Shown piece after piece: positions 25,540 through 36,981 of a stretch of 64,000 nucleotides of DNA. Below the pieces are notes generated by a model. It did not search any database and had not been told where the DNA came from. It was given only the letters and a program-made list of their open reading frames with translations. The translations under genes and the position numbers were made by a program. How positions within the stretch are numbered: the first letter of the stretch is position 1; each line of letters opens with the position of its first letter. The stretch spans positions 72,941,618 to 73,005,617 of the forward strand of contig NC_054537.1 of the NCBI RefSeq assembly GCF_017654505.1. The letters run 5' to 3'. This stretch comes from Polyodon spathula. Its lineage: Eukaryota > Chordata > Actinopteri > Acipenseriformes > Polyodontidae.

Positions 25540-25770
25540 CCGGTGGATCATGTTGATCGTTCAGTTCATTACCGGGACCGTGTGACAGGAAGGATTAGTG
25601 CCCGGCCTGTTCCTCCTTTTGATCTGACACCAGGAGGGACAGTGTCTGGGAGGCCGTCCAGACATTTTAAATACAATAATGCATGTGCTGTAATCTTTCA
25701 ATAGGATCGTTTTACTTCAGACAATAGAAATTACAGATCTTTAATTGGGAAAGCCTTTTCTTCTTCTTTT
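25540..25770. promoter_or_regulatory. Candidate conserved non-coding block
   Basis: GC-balanced island in AT-rich flanks, with words such as cattaccgggaccgtgtgac and a homeodomain/octamer-rich right half (aataatgcatgtgctgtaat, agatctttaattggg). No open frame of note. Inference from texture and motif words. Confidence 0.3.
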
Positions 25771-27224
25771 TTAGTTCCAGTAGTTTCTCTAGAGACTAGC
25801 TGTATTTATGTGTCATCAAGGAGTCTAATCGCTCATGATTCAGAGTGACGTTATGCGGTACTTGTGTTTCTTTGTCTTTTGTAAAATTTTATTTCGTTGT
25901 ATACTGTATATGTGATAGTAAACTCACTAATCATGGTCCCTGGGCCCACCCCAAACAGGATAGCGTTTAGCTGTTACTGTTGAGAGCCTGCTCTCTGGCA
26001 TCAGATGAGAGTGGACACACCACCACCTGAATAACATGAAAACTGTGGGACTGGGCAGTATAGTGGATTAAATATCCTGCTTTTCATCTACTTTAAATTG
26101 GTCAACTGAGTCAGTCTGGCTGAGTCAATTCAGTCACCTGAAGGTTGTAGTATGCATCTTTTCACCACAGCACTAGTTAGCACAGAAAACACTGTGAGCT
26201 TGATTAAGCAAGTGTAGGTACACCACACACTGCAGCCTTGGAAACAAATGTGTATAAAAGTGACCCTGTGAGGCCTTGGGAAGGGATTTAACACAATGGG
26301 GTTAAAGATTTGACATTCAAGGTCAGGGGTGACATTCATTGAATAAACGCTGGGGAACCCACATTCTAATTTCCCACATGACATGCCTAGTTCAGATTTT
26401 GTCTAGGTTGCACATACCTTTTAATAACTGGAAAGCAACACTGACCTAATACAAGAGCCAACTTGATGCAGAGAGTTCTTACTTTCTGGTTTTCTGTGCA
26501 TAATATATGCCTTGAAGCTCAGACAGCCCTAATACTTGCACTGCTTTGTTACATTGTACACACATGTACACACATGTTGTAAAGCTGTATTTTTACATAT
26601 GAAATTTACAGGAACTAGTTTATTATCAGGACGTTTACGAGGGACAAAAGAAAATGGGATTAAAAAACACTATTTATAGAAAAAAGTGATGGTAACCTAA
26701 ACATACAATTTGCCATGTGCTTGATTCATAGTTAATGTAAAAAACCTGAAAGTGTCTTCATTAAGAATAATTTGAAATGTTTCTTAACTCAGGAAATTGA
26801 AAATTAGATCATCCAATGTATACAAAATATGTATTCAAGTATTTATTTTCAATTTATAAATGATTATAAGTGAACATTATGTGGCTGCAACACATTTCAG
26901 GTTAGCTCTCTCATTGTTGTGCTACCCCCCCATTAGAAATCAATGCAGTCAGCCAAAGACCCACAACAATAGTACTCGCTGATGTTCAAAAGCTACACAA
27001 TAAACCCACACAATCTGTACTGAAAATATATCATTTTAAAAGGGATACGTGTAACAAGTGAATTTAATGAATGAACAACATGAATATATCACGTTATTGA
27101 ATTCAAAAAGATTATTTAACTGGCATAAAATGCCATAAAAACTGCCTATTTAAATAACTGATACAGTATTTCAGAATGTTGCGTGGTTTCAACTGAATAT
27201 ATTATTATCACTTAGAAAATGGGC
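25771..27224. other. Desert, no recognisable gene
   Basis: AT-rich with no tandem arrays. A stretch at about 26045-26165 has weak tRNA-like A-box and B-box words, but their spacing is too wide to call a SINE. Confidence 0.35.
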
Positions 27225-27306
27225 TTTTTATTTCCTGGCATCTCACTGGCTAGTACTTTTGGCAGGGGGGTGCAATAACTTTCAATAGATGACCAGGAAA
27301 TAAAAA
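27225..27306. repeat. Short fold-back, 14-bp perfect arms
   Basis: The left arm tttttatttcctgg (27225-27238) is the exact reverse complement of 27293-27306. With a one-base gap the pairing extends another five bases inward. An 82-bp fold-back of this kind could be a tiny MITE. No target duplication was found. Confidence 0.7.
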
Positions 27307-27396
27307 ATAATTTAAACCACAAAACTTATTCCTGTCTTTTCTTTTTTTTTCTCAGGACAGTTGCCGATTTTCTAAGCTCAATAAGACCCTCCAGGG

Positions 27397-27492
27397 TGGG
27401 CGGTATTGGGAAATACCGGACCTTCTAGGGCTGTAAAGACCTCTGTCGCTCATTATGCCCTTGGGATGTCCGGTATTGCCCAATACCGCCCA
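27397..27492. repeat. Nested fold-back with 25-bp inverted arms
   Basis: The left arm (27397-27421, starting tgggcggtattggg) and right arm (27468-27492) are reverse complements with one mismatch in 25. Each arm is itself palindromic (ccggtattgcccaataccg in the right arm). The middle (27422-27467) adds weaker internal pairing (ctagggc with gccctt). It is much GC-richer than its AT-rich surroundings. It may be a MITE or fold-back element; no terminal target duplication is evident. Confidence 0.8.
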
Positions 27493-28588
27493 CGCTATCT
27501 GGGCTTATCGCTTACATAATGACGAACTAATATTATATTTTAATGTAGCTATATTTTTACATTAAATTAGGCATTTCTTCACATAATTTACAGTAATATA
27601 CAACCTTAGACTTAACTGAGTGTATGGGACAGCATTGAGTTTGGACTCAAACTGGTCCTCTCATCTGGTCACGTGCTCCTTGACAATATGTGCTAAAACA
27701 GTAAATGTCATCCCCTCCCCCATTTTTTTTAATGTATTGTATTTATTATAAATATCAGTTGACATTTATGTTCTTTTTACTGACATTTATCAAAATTCAA
27801 ACAATTTCAATGGAATTGCAACAATAGCAGCTGGAAAAAAATCCTGGGAACACAATAATGTTTCCATAAATGTCAATAAGAAATGACTAATGCTAACCAA
27901 TAACTGTCTCAAATGAAAAACAAAACAGCAGAACAAGAGAGAAAATATGTGTCTGATTTGACAGTTTTACAGTGTTTAAATCTTAATGCAAGCTACCACA
28001 CAATTAACACTTCCATCTTTAAGAAATCTCTTAAGGAATCGTTTATTTATCGGGGGTATGAGGGGTGAGGTGATGGTAGCTGTGGATTACACTTGTTTAA
28101 TAATTGTAAGACTTTTTACTGTTACCAAAAATATGCACATTGACTTATCTACTGTACAGTACTGTTCATCCATAAAAATCATTAATGATCCACTACACAT
28201 GCTATTATAGGTTCCTACTTGCCCATTCAAATGGAATGGTAGTCCTGAATAAAAACTATTTGAATTCGTCAAGCATACAAAATGTTTCTGGCATCAAGAA
28301 GCGTGAAGGTATTAGACAAACACATTTTCAAAATGTTTGAAGTAAAAATGTCCTTTCCAAAAGCTAGCTGGGCAATGCACGAAAGCAAATCCAGTAAATT
28401 ATTAACTTAGGCATTAACAGTAATAGCTATAGTTTAAAGATGATGTTAGGTTGTAAAATTGAATCTAATATGTGGTCCCAAAAGAGCTTCAGAAAGAGGC
28501 CATTAAGATGGATTACAAAATAGAAATGATAAACGTTTTACAGTTTTAATCTCTCATGCATGATTGTCCTCTGTTGAGGAGAAAAGTT
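27493..28588. other. Non-coding, no recognisable feature
   Basis: AT-rich desert. Overlapping short frames at 27986-28272 on both strands have no recognised domain. Confidence 0.4.
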
Positions 28589-28659
28589 TACCACAGAGCA
28601 CTAATCTCATTGATAAACCCTATCTAATACCACAGAGCACTGATCTCATTGATAAAACC
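28589..28659. repeat. Tandem duplication, 31-bp unit with 39-bp period
   Basis: A 31-bp unit starting taccacagagcacta occurs at 28589 and again from 28628 with two substitutions, giving a 39-bp period. Confidence 0.85.
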
Positions 28660-28744
28660 TCGCTTCCACCTCTCTGGCAGTAAATGAGTACACATTCCTT
28701 GCTGACTCTGGGAATTGAGTAAGGTTAAAAAGAGTTCCTGTGAT

Positions 28745-29320
28745 ATTATGTCAGCAATGTTTTGCTGGAACGAGGCCAGGGTATCCGCATACATTACTTA
28801 GTAGCTGGAATGAATGGAGCACCAAAGGTTATTCCATATCCTGCAAAGGAATTCAGCATGCTAGCATGGTGCACAAACCACATAAACTTGCTACAGCTGG
28901 CTGCTGAATGGACTGTTTCCATTTTTGTCTGGGAAGCATTTGGGAATGTGAAGCAATCAGACACATTGTGCACTTCCTTTGCAGGAGCATTTATTTATTT
29001 TATTTTTTTTACAAGCTTTAATTAAATGTATATAGGGATATTATATAACCAGCCTAATTCTGTTTCAGTTCCGTCTGTAAAGTTTACGACACGTATGAAT
29101 GGTGTTTAATTTGCTCCTCCCTCTGTCAAGTGCTAAAGATGTTGCCTCCGTTTTTTTTCCCTGTGCCTGTTCGAACAGTATAATAATGAAGATTGAATAG
29201 CTCTGTGCAGCTGCCAAGCTTCATTGAATCCCATGCGATCTCAAGCAGAGAAGGACTGTGATGCAAATTGTGTGGAACAGCTGTCAAAATTCTGGGCACA
29301 GTTAAGTTTCAGGGCTGAAA
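28745..29320. promoter_or_regulatory. Candidate conserved non-coding blocks (two)
   Basis: Two balanced non-repetitive blocks, about 28745-28995 and 29065-29320, are separated by a T-rich spacer. The second contains an E-box (cagctg, twice), an octamer-like gatgcaaattgtg and an ATTGAATCCCATGCGAT word. The texture is that of developmental enhancers. An 87-residue plus frame in the first block (28762-29025) shows no domain. Unverified. Confidence 0.3.
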
Positions 29321-30036
29321 GAAGAGGTAGTAAAACAAACAAACAAAAATGCAAAAATAAACAAAAGTATCATTTAGATTTTAGGTTTTAGTTAATGAAA
29401 TGATATACAGTGTGTAGAATTGTTAGCAGATCACTAACATCAAGAGCAACACAATGGATTTGATACAAAGAATGCACATTGGTCCTGATATTAAAATTCT
29501 TTGACAACCATTTTGACCAGAAATATTTAACAAAAGTCAGGTTATTTTAGTATTATAACATATTGTGCCATTAAATGTTTTTTAGAGTTACCAATGGTCC
29601 TGATATGATCATGAGATGTGTCTTCAAGATATGAAAATGTTACCATTGTGGTTCCACTCTACCAATGACTCAAAGCTTTGTCGCTGTTCCTATGCTGCCC
29701 CCGAGTACAGATCAGTTGGTAAGGATGGTCTTCAGAAAAGGCTGTTTTTATAGAACATGATCAAGGAGAAAAGGCTGCCTTAACTGCCAAGTCCATCTGC
29801 CTCACTACAATCTCTGACTCAAGGGCTTTCTGTTGATTTCCTTAGGGTTGATGGGATTTGAAGTTCTCTGATTATAATTAATGTGATTTTGGAGAACGGA
29901 GGGGGGAGGGGGGCAGACGAAATTTGAAATAAATCTGGGGCAATTAATGTGTTGGGGTTTTTATGTTTGACACTGGATATTATGACACCCCTGGACTAGG
30001 TAAATGTTTTTTTTAGTGCTCTTTGTACCATACTGA

Positions 30037-30038
<2 letters not shown>
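29321..30038. other. Non-coding; hAT-like word near 29.98 kb
   Basis: AT-rich DNA with an (AAAC)-like run at 29335-29360 and a G-rich run at 29898-29915. The word gacacccctgg near 29982-29993 resembles a hAT right terminus but has no partner. Confidence 0.35.

Positions 30039-30105
<67 letters not shown>
30039..30105. repeat. (TC)n microsatellite at edge of Penelope-like element
   Basis: TC dinucleotide run of about 67 bp with one interruption near 30096. It abuts the left, 3' end of the minus-strand Penelope-like element. Confidence 0.95.
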
Positions 30106-31232
30106 ATACGGAGTGCTTCATCTTGGAACAGCTGCATACAAAAATCTCCTCTAGTGGACAACCATAGCGAAGGGGAGAAAAAGACAGCAACTCCCGTTAA
30201 AATCAAGTCCATATCCACACAGAGTTCTCAATAAAAGCAATAGTCTTTATTCCATATCTTTAAAACTTCACAGCAAACATAGCTAACACGTTTCAACCCA
30301 TAGGTCTTCTTCAGAGCATAGACAAAAAAGTACATAACCCTTAAATATTATTCATTTCAGGTGAACAAAAGGAAATATTAAGCAGATCGCATTTCAATTA
30401 GACACACTGGGAGATTGCAGCAATCAATTAACACATAAAACATTCTTTAAACAGCAGCAGCAACAAACATACAGTCACAAAGATGAAACAATCAAATATG
30501 ATCCATAATATGTCCAATATAGCATAACAATAAATTCACTATCACTATCAGTGGACATTGAAAATCAGAAAACACATTTCCAATAAACACGAAAATATAG
30601 CCATCAGTTATCAATTAACAGTGAATAAATTTTCTTCAATAGCAGCAACGGTATCTAATCTCACATATCAGTGAATATAAACCTACAGTTCATATTAAGG
30701 GACACAAGTTCAGTTCCTCTTTAAGTCCAGTTGGTTCCAATGTTTGTAATGGAAGTGTCCAATATGCCTCTCTCTGCAATAGGAGCGTTACTAAACCTCC
30801 ACTACAAGAGTGTACATTAACCTTCTCCACACCCATATACCATAGTGAGTGTGGAGAAGAATAGTCTTGATTATTATGTCTAATAGCTGCTTTATGATCA
30901 GGAATATGACATTTTAAAGCTCTTTTTGTCTGACCAACCTATACCAGCCCACAAGGGAATGTCGACATGTAAATGACATGTAAATGACACCAGTATTGTT
31001 GCAATTTTAATTTTAAAATTCTTACCAGATCTAGGATGAGAAATCTGTTCGGTAATGATTATACTGGAACAATGTGTACAACTGCCACATTTTAGGACTA
31101 AATGAATGAACTAGTTTGTCTTATTTTCACATCATCATTCAGTCGAGAAAGAAATAGTTTTATCATTCTTAATACTCTGTGTTTTCCTTTTTTTCCCCCT
31201 TCGCTGTGGTTGTCCACTGGAGGAGATTTTTT

Positions 31233-31234
<2 letters not shown>
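30106..31234 (-). mobile_element. Penelope-like retroelement with inverted 3' ends
   Basis: Minus-strand, 5'-truncated Penelope-like element. From right to left it holds the GIY-YIG endonuclease remnant (about 31095-30690), a 3' region with the family-typical 'GAAGAAGACCTATGGGTTGA' stretch (reverse complement of about 30297-30316), an aataaagac word near 30230, and a terminal segment ending at the (TC)n run. The terminal segment 30137-30184 recurs in opposite orientation at about 31187-31234, 47-48 bp with a few differences, so the element is bounded by inverted copies of its own 3' end. Each copy leads outward into a different microsatellite. Inverted or tandem partial copies are known for Penelope-like elements. 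The reverse transcriptase is absent. Confidence 0.75.
30690..31095 (-). pseudogene. GIY-YIG endonuclease remnant of Penelope-like element
   Basis: Read on the minus strand: a Cys-rich lead (CGSCTHC near 31070-31090), TEQISHPRSGK, then the endonuclease core with PCGL followed by VGQTKRALKCHIPDHKAA near 30890-30960. The tail LLQREAYWTLPLQTLEPTGL (about 30715-30780) and KEELNLCP end the domain. The residue before VGQTK, normally the Tyr of the YVG motif, is a TAG stop (30939-30941 on the plus strand), so a catalytic residue is lost. Other frameshifts are present. Family members use this nuclease for target nicking during retrotransposition. The identification is strong on motif order. Confidence 0.8.
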
Positions 31235-31276
<42 letters not shown>

Positions 31277-31291
31277 GTATATATATATATA
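31235..31291. repeat. (CA)n-(TA)n compound microsatellite
   Basis: CA run to about 31268, then TA-rich repeats to 31291. It sits between the inverted Penelope-like arm and the Tc1 remnant. Confidence 0.95.
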
Positions 31292-31827
31292 CAGTATCTG
31301 TGAAAAGTTTGAGTACACTTGTTGGAAACTAGGTTTTTTTCATAGTTGACAATGTTTTACGTCATATATGTTTCTGTAAATACTTGAAAATGAAAACACA
31401 TGTTACAATATACAAAACAAACATAAGGAGTATCAAAGCAATGTTCAAGAAAATTGAAAATTGTCTCTAAATCTTGGATTCCTCAAAATAGCCACCCTTT
31501 GATTTAATAACAGCCTCAAAAAAACGAGGCACTTTTATCTTTAGGCTATGTTCTAACACCGTGTTATACACATTTCAGATTTTTAACTGGGCTTCAGACT
31601 GAAATCCCCTTGCTTTGGGTGACCATTTCATTGAAATTGACAAGATTTACATGTTAATTTAAAAATTACATTTTTAATGCAATTCACTTATGATTATCAG
31701 CTTATATGAGTACATGTGTCATATAATGAAATATTAAGTGTTTATAGACACGTTTATACAGTTAAAAGCATAGATAATCCTGAAAAACCTGGTTTCAAGC
31801 AGGTGTACTCAAACTTTTGACTGGTAC

Positions 31828-31829
<2 letters not shown>
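31292..31829 (-). mobile_element. Internally deleted Tc1/mariner element
   Basis: The ends are inverted: the left starts cagtatctgtgaaaagtttg, and the right end read backwards starts cagtaccagtcaaaagtttg, continuing to share gagtacac and gaaac.aggttttt words over about 50 bp. CAGTACCAGTCAAAAGTTTG is the start of a widespread vertebrate Tc1 family. On the minus strand near 31485-31545 a short frame reads AVIKSKGGYFEES, matching the C-terminal end of that family's transposase, so most of the gene has been deleted. The left end is preceded by TA; the right TA is not preserved. Length is about 538 bp. Confidence 0.8.
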
Positions 31830-31858
<29 letters not shown>

Positions 31859-31860
31859 TA
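31830..31860. repeat. (TG)n-(TA)n microsatellite
   Basis: Short TG then TA run immediately right of the Tc1 remnant. It is the inverted counterpart of the CA-TA run on the left. Confidence 0.85.
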
Positions 31861-32942
31861 TGACACCTTATTTTTAGTTTGAGTTGTTTTAGTGGTGACC
31901 TCTTGACATCTCCCTACAAAATCCCTACTATAGTTTTCTTTAAACTCTGAAATTCTTTTTTTCTACAACCCCCCCTTCCTCCTCCTCCTCCTCCTCTTGC
32001 ATGACTGAGACAGGAAACTCACTCTACTAACTTTGCAATTTATAGCCTCCAACCGGAAAGATATTGTGTAGATGTGATCTCACGACCTTCAGATGCACCA
32101 GGGCATAGAGAACCATTGAAGTATACACTATAGTCATGTTATACAACTGCATTTCTGTAGAATAATAAAAGATAATGGTACTTGGTGGTGCAGTGGTGCT
32201 TGAATTAGGTGCAGGTCACATGTGTGGTGTTTTCTCTACTCTTAACAGTGAGTATTTGTCCATTGTACAATTTAACCACACAATTTGTATCTGCTTGTTT
32301 GAACAGCAGGGTTGTGTAGGTCAAGATTGAGGAGTACTCACTGAACAGTACTTACAGAAGATTTAGTGGTGTCTGTCCGCACTGTCCCTGACTGTAGCCA
32401 ATGCCACTGTCCCTTACCATTCTGTGCGTTACATTTACATACAAAGCAAATAAAACACACAAGGCCAAAAAAACAAAAACATGTGTCGCAGATGTTTCAA
32501 GGTAAGCACAAAATATCTAATGTCAAGAGTTTGTTCAGATCTCAAAGGTTGCTGCTTTGAAGACCTGTTACAGGGAATGATAAATTATATCAAGGAGGAT
32601 CTATTTTCAAGTAACTATAGTTCATGTCTGTGAACAGATGTCCCTGGTCTAATACAAATGCAATGTCACAAGCCTTTTAAGATTTAATTATTTGTGACCT
32701 AAGAGAAGAGGTTTTTGGTTCGAGTCCTACAGAAAATGTTCGATGATACACCAACACTTTATTAAAAACATGTGAACAACATTTAGGATTTAAATAGTCA
32801 CAGGTGTTAAAGGCATGTGTAAAGGACATTTGGAAAGATATTCATCAGCATACCAGCAGACACATGTTAATTAAATTAATTAAAACAGTGGAAGATCAAA
32901 ACATCTGTACAAGAAGGCTCTGTGAAAACCAACATCTATTAA

Positions 32943-32944
<2 letters not shown>
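31861..32944. other. Non-coding, minor simple repeat
   Basis: Holds a C7/(TCC)n pyrimidine run at about 31968-31996. Around 32695-32730 the word ggttcgagtcc matches a tRNA B box, but no convincing A box precedes it, so I do not call a SINE. No gene is seen. Confidence 0.4.

Positions 32945-33000
<56 letters not shown>
32945..33000. repeat. (GT)n microsatellite
   Basis: Pure GT dinucleotide run of about 56 bp. Confidence 0.97.
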
Positions 33001-33002
<2 letters not shown>

Positions 33003-33057
33003 TTTTAGTGTATCTAAATTATATTAAAATTGAGGTAGCATTTTGAAATGCCTGTTT

Positions 33058-33218
33058 GGGCAAATGTGTGTCTTTACAGTATAATCGTAAATCTCGAAAA
33101 ACTACTCCTAAATCTTTTGTAGTCATTTTTGTGTTACTTTAGTATAAATACAGATTAATTTGGATTCATATGTTGTTTTTTTCTGACTTTATGTGAACGA
33201 AAAGACACACATTTGCCC
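33058..33218. repeat. Fold-back with 20-bp inverted arms
   Basis: The left arm gggcaaatgtgtgtctttac (33058-33077) pairs with 33199-33218 with one mismatch in 20, separated by about 120 bp. It is a MITE-like layout, but there is no clear target duplication. Confidence 0.75.
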
Positions 33219-33235
33219 GTTTTCCCATTGGAAAT

Positions 33236-33257
33236 AGTGATATTTTGAAATATCACT
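33236..33257. repeat. 22-bp palindrome with 2-nt loop
   Basis: agtgatattt, then tg, then aaatatcact: perfect 10-bp arms, just outside the preceding fold-back. Confidence 0.9.
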
Positions 33258-34599
33258 GTCCTGGTCATAAAAGCAAAGTTTGTGGGGAATAATAGCCATT
33301 TTCTATACTTCTGAGGCATAAGCAATTAGGAAATAACACTTACTACCCAGGAACAAAAACAAAAAAAAAAAAAAAAAAATGGTTACACTGTGTAGTTACA
33401 TTAATTAATTACACTGCAGTTACTAAATAAATACTTTGTAATTACCATGGAATATATACCCTGTAAGAGAAAGTATTACCCATAAATTAACAACTTAATT
33501 TACTATATACTATATGTCACTTCTTCTAGTTAAAGATGTAATAAAAGAAGAGCGAATCACAGGTCCTTTCCTCTCATGGGAACTAGACTCAACCATTTCT
33601 CTGCTGTTCCACAAATCTTTACAAGTGATATTAGGTTGACTGACTTTGTATAGAAATATGAACATTATTGATTTTTAGCAATTAGAGTGGCCATGACTGT
33701 AACTTGAATTTCTCACAAACTTTGTAAATACAGACACTGTAGCTAGTTTGGGTGTATGTCCCATTTTATTCTTACTTGGCTCGAGAGGCATGCTATTTAG
33801 AATAATCAAATGAATGAACAAAACTCCAAACAAATACAGAATTCTGATGTGAGATACTGTGGATTGCTATTTGCAACAAATCAAAGAACAAATAGGCATG
33901 TGTTGGAAGTGTACAATACAATATAATTTCTTGGTAAAAGATGCCATGTATTTAACTTGCACAATCCCTGGAAATACCTGATTATAAGGAAAAACACACC
34001 ATTAAGCTACTGATCAATCGTCTTCACTAGTACATATAACCATCAAGCAACTAACATGCTAAGATCTATTCCTACTGGTGGCGGTTTATATTCCTGCATA
34101 ATGATGGAAAGGTCACCTGACAATTATAAGACATTACAGAATACTCATTTCATGTAAATCATGTTTTTTGGTCTCATAGCTGTCTATCCAGCAATTTATT
34201 CCAGCTGTATCTCATACCTTAACCCAAATCCTGTGTTTCAGATGCACTCCACTGTGCAAAGGGTTGTTAGAAAAGGGAACCACCAATGAACATGGAGCAC
34301 TGTGCTTTATTAAATGCAAAGGGAAGGCATTGAGTCAGCACGTAATGCTTTTCCTTTGCATGTTTGTGACTAAGTAGAGGACATTCATAATGAGAATGGA
34401 GAAAGCTGAGTTGACCCTTACCATATAGGAGAAAAAAAGCAATTTGGCCGAGGCTATGCTGTGTTTTGAGTGTAATGCAGTTGTTTAGCATGACTTATAA
34501 ACCAAGAAGATATCTGTTTATTTGACGTAGCAAAGTAAACAATACTAAGGAGAAAAAAAAAACTGAAAGGAAGTGCTCCGTTTGTATCTGTAACAGATA
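33258..34599. other. Non-coding; A19 run
   Basis: Contains a poly-A run at 33361-33379 that could be a retroposon tail, although I recognise no body upstream. The rest is AT-rich desert. Confidence 0.4.
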
Positions 34600-35010
34600 C
34601 CTACAAAAGGTGCTCTTGGTGTAGCTGTTACTCAAGCAGTGGGTGGATTTTTACTGGAAGGACCTTTGGCCCCTGTTTTCCCTGTCTGTATTTGAGGTTA
34701 TTCCATTCACCTCATTACCAAACAAAACAGGCTACTTTATCCGGTATAATTGAGAGGAGAAACTCACCAGGTGTTTACCAAGGTCTATTAAAGCCAGGAT
34801 GCAGCCCACTAATGTAAAATTTCAGCTCATAAATTCTTATTGACATAGAACCTCTAGGTCATGTCAGAGCCACATAACTTTTAAATAATCTGCAGGTGAG
34901 TCTCAGAGAAGTGCCTGACAGCACAGTGGGGAAACAGAATTGCATTCCGTTCTGCCAGCAGAAAAATAAATCTATAACATCTCCATGCATGGTAATAAAA
35001 TGTCTCAAAG
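34600..35010. promoter_or_regulatory. Candidate conserved non-coding block
   Basis: Balanced, non-repetitive stretch with words such as caccaggtgtttaccaaggt (forkhead-like and E-box), agcccactaatgtaaaattt and atctccatgcatggtaat. No frame of note. Resemblance to enhancer-type sequence is inference. Confidence 0.3.
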
Positions 35011-36981
35011 TGAAAATGTTCTATATTTTTGTTGGTCTACATTAAAGTTTTTTTCTTTGCCTGGGTACATGAAAACCTCATATGAATGAGGGAAACAGAG
35101 TGCATTTTGATTATCTGGAAGTATTACAAATAACAAGACTGATGCTTTACATAGTTTCTCAAGCCTTGATGTGTGTCTGCTGCAACAGTTAATATAATAC
35201 TTTTAAAGATTCCTACTTTGTCAGTTATTTATGACCCTGCATTAATCTAGGGAATGTACAGTAATTTCCCTGCCTAGCTCTAGGTCATTTGAAATGTCGT
35301 GGTGTAAGAAGAGACCGGGGTGTTTTACCTGTTTTAGATCAACAGGGGGGGTTACCTGTGTGCTGCAATATAAACACTGCCTTGAGAAGCTTTGCTGACA
35401 TATACAGTCAGCTATTGTTTCATAATAAAAATACAATTATAACATTGATCAGGTTAGAGATAAAAGATGAAATCTGTTAGCTAACCTTAAATCCTTTCTA
35501 GTGGTCATGCATCATTCATAAGACTTACAGCCCAGACATACTGCAGCCACGTTTTAATATTTTAATGTCAATGCTTGATGAATTAACACATTACCTCATA
35601 CAGGATTAGTTATGTTCATGGACAGTTTTTCTTACATAATTAATGGGATATACTTGAAGTAAACAGAGAGGGTTTCAGTTAGTGTTTGAGCTATGCAAGT
35701 TATTTAATATCAGTTTTCTTACAGAATACAGCACTTTAAACAGAAAAACTGAATTTCAGTTTGCAATTGTATGTATGACAAGGCAGCTTTAAATGTGGAC
35801 ATCTTGATGATATCTGTCCACTGTAGAACAATGTATATTATCAACTAATTAATAATCAATAATTGAAATGTAATAGATGTGAACCAACCGTCAGAATCTC
35901 TAATCCTGGGTAACTGTCCTACATACAGGTGATTATATATATTAGTCCCCAAAACTGAAGACAGAAGGTTATTCCCCTTGGCTGTCCTGCCAGCATGCCT
36001 TAACCCTGCCTTGGAAGGACAATGCACTGGTTAGTCCAGCTTAGTTCAGCCTGCACACCAAATATAATATAGAGGGCAAAGTGGTTGCCTGTTTATGTCA
36101 GCACTTGTCACCTTATTAGACTACAGTACAGTGTACTTTATACAGACAGATTAAGTTTGCCTGATCCTTCTTCTCTGAGAACTTTAGATTCAAGATTTCA
36201 TTAATTTATTTTAGTTTGGCACTTATGTACTAGCGCAAAAATAATATTGATTTTTTTTTTTTTTTATTGCATTTTCAAGTCCTTTTCACAGTTCCCCAAA
36301 AAACAGTGAAATCGTTTTAACAGCAGGGTTATTAAGCAGGACACTTAAACCAATAGCCCATATGTGATGCACCACTAAAGCCACTGGCAAGTTGTCTCAT
36401 TATGTAGTATAATAGAGAAACAGTGTTGATGTCTCTGACACTAAGCCCTAGGAGGTAAATTAAATTCTGTAAAAAAAGATGCTGAAGCATGACATATTTT
36501 CACTCTTTAATTCTGTGAAAGACATACAATGTGTACTCTACATTAATCTCAGTAATTTAAAACGTACTGAAGAAAAATATATATTAACAGTATGCAAATC
36601 TAGTATTTTACTTAGGAATTGGCGGAGAATTAAAAATGCTGATCCTTCCTTGTGAAAGTGATGTCGTTATAAGATTCAAACAGTTTGTGCAAGGTTCCAA
36701 TATTCCGTTTATTTAACAAACCAATTGTAAACAGGTACAATGCAGAATACACAAATAAACAGCCCTTTTGCATAGGAAAACAAAAGGTGCCAATACAGGA
36801 ATTACCATTTAATCTAGAAAGTTGTCTACATAGACAAGTACAGACCAAAGTCCAATGGTGACAGATTCAGTTCATAATCATGTCCCTCACATGAATTGGA
36901 GTCAGGCTAAATATGACTATCAAACTCCTTAATGTATCCCTCCTTAATAAATTATAAAGTGCAACACCAACCACATTGACT

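Noticed and set aside
26045..26165. tRNA-derived SINE head
   Set aside because: The A-box-like and B-box-like words are too far apart (about 90 bp) and both imperfect.
28762..29025. Host exon encoding 87 residues
   Set aside because: No domain, no clean splice donor/acceptor pair, and it ends in a T-rich low-complexity tail.
29981..29993. gacacccctgg as a hAT right terminus
   Set aside because: No matching left terminus and no 8-bp duplication; a single short word is not enough.
29961..30218. Minus-strand frame with (Arg-Glu)n
   Set aside because: It is the (TC)n microsatellite joined to the 3' end of the Penelope-like element.
32695..32730. ggttcgagtcc as part of a tRNA gene or SINE
   Set aside because: It matches a B box, but no A box at normal spacing, no cloverleaf and no terminator context.
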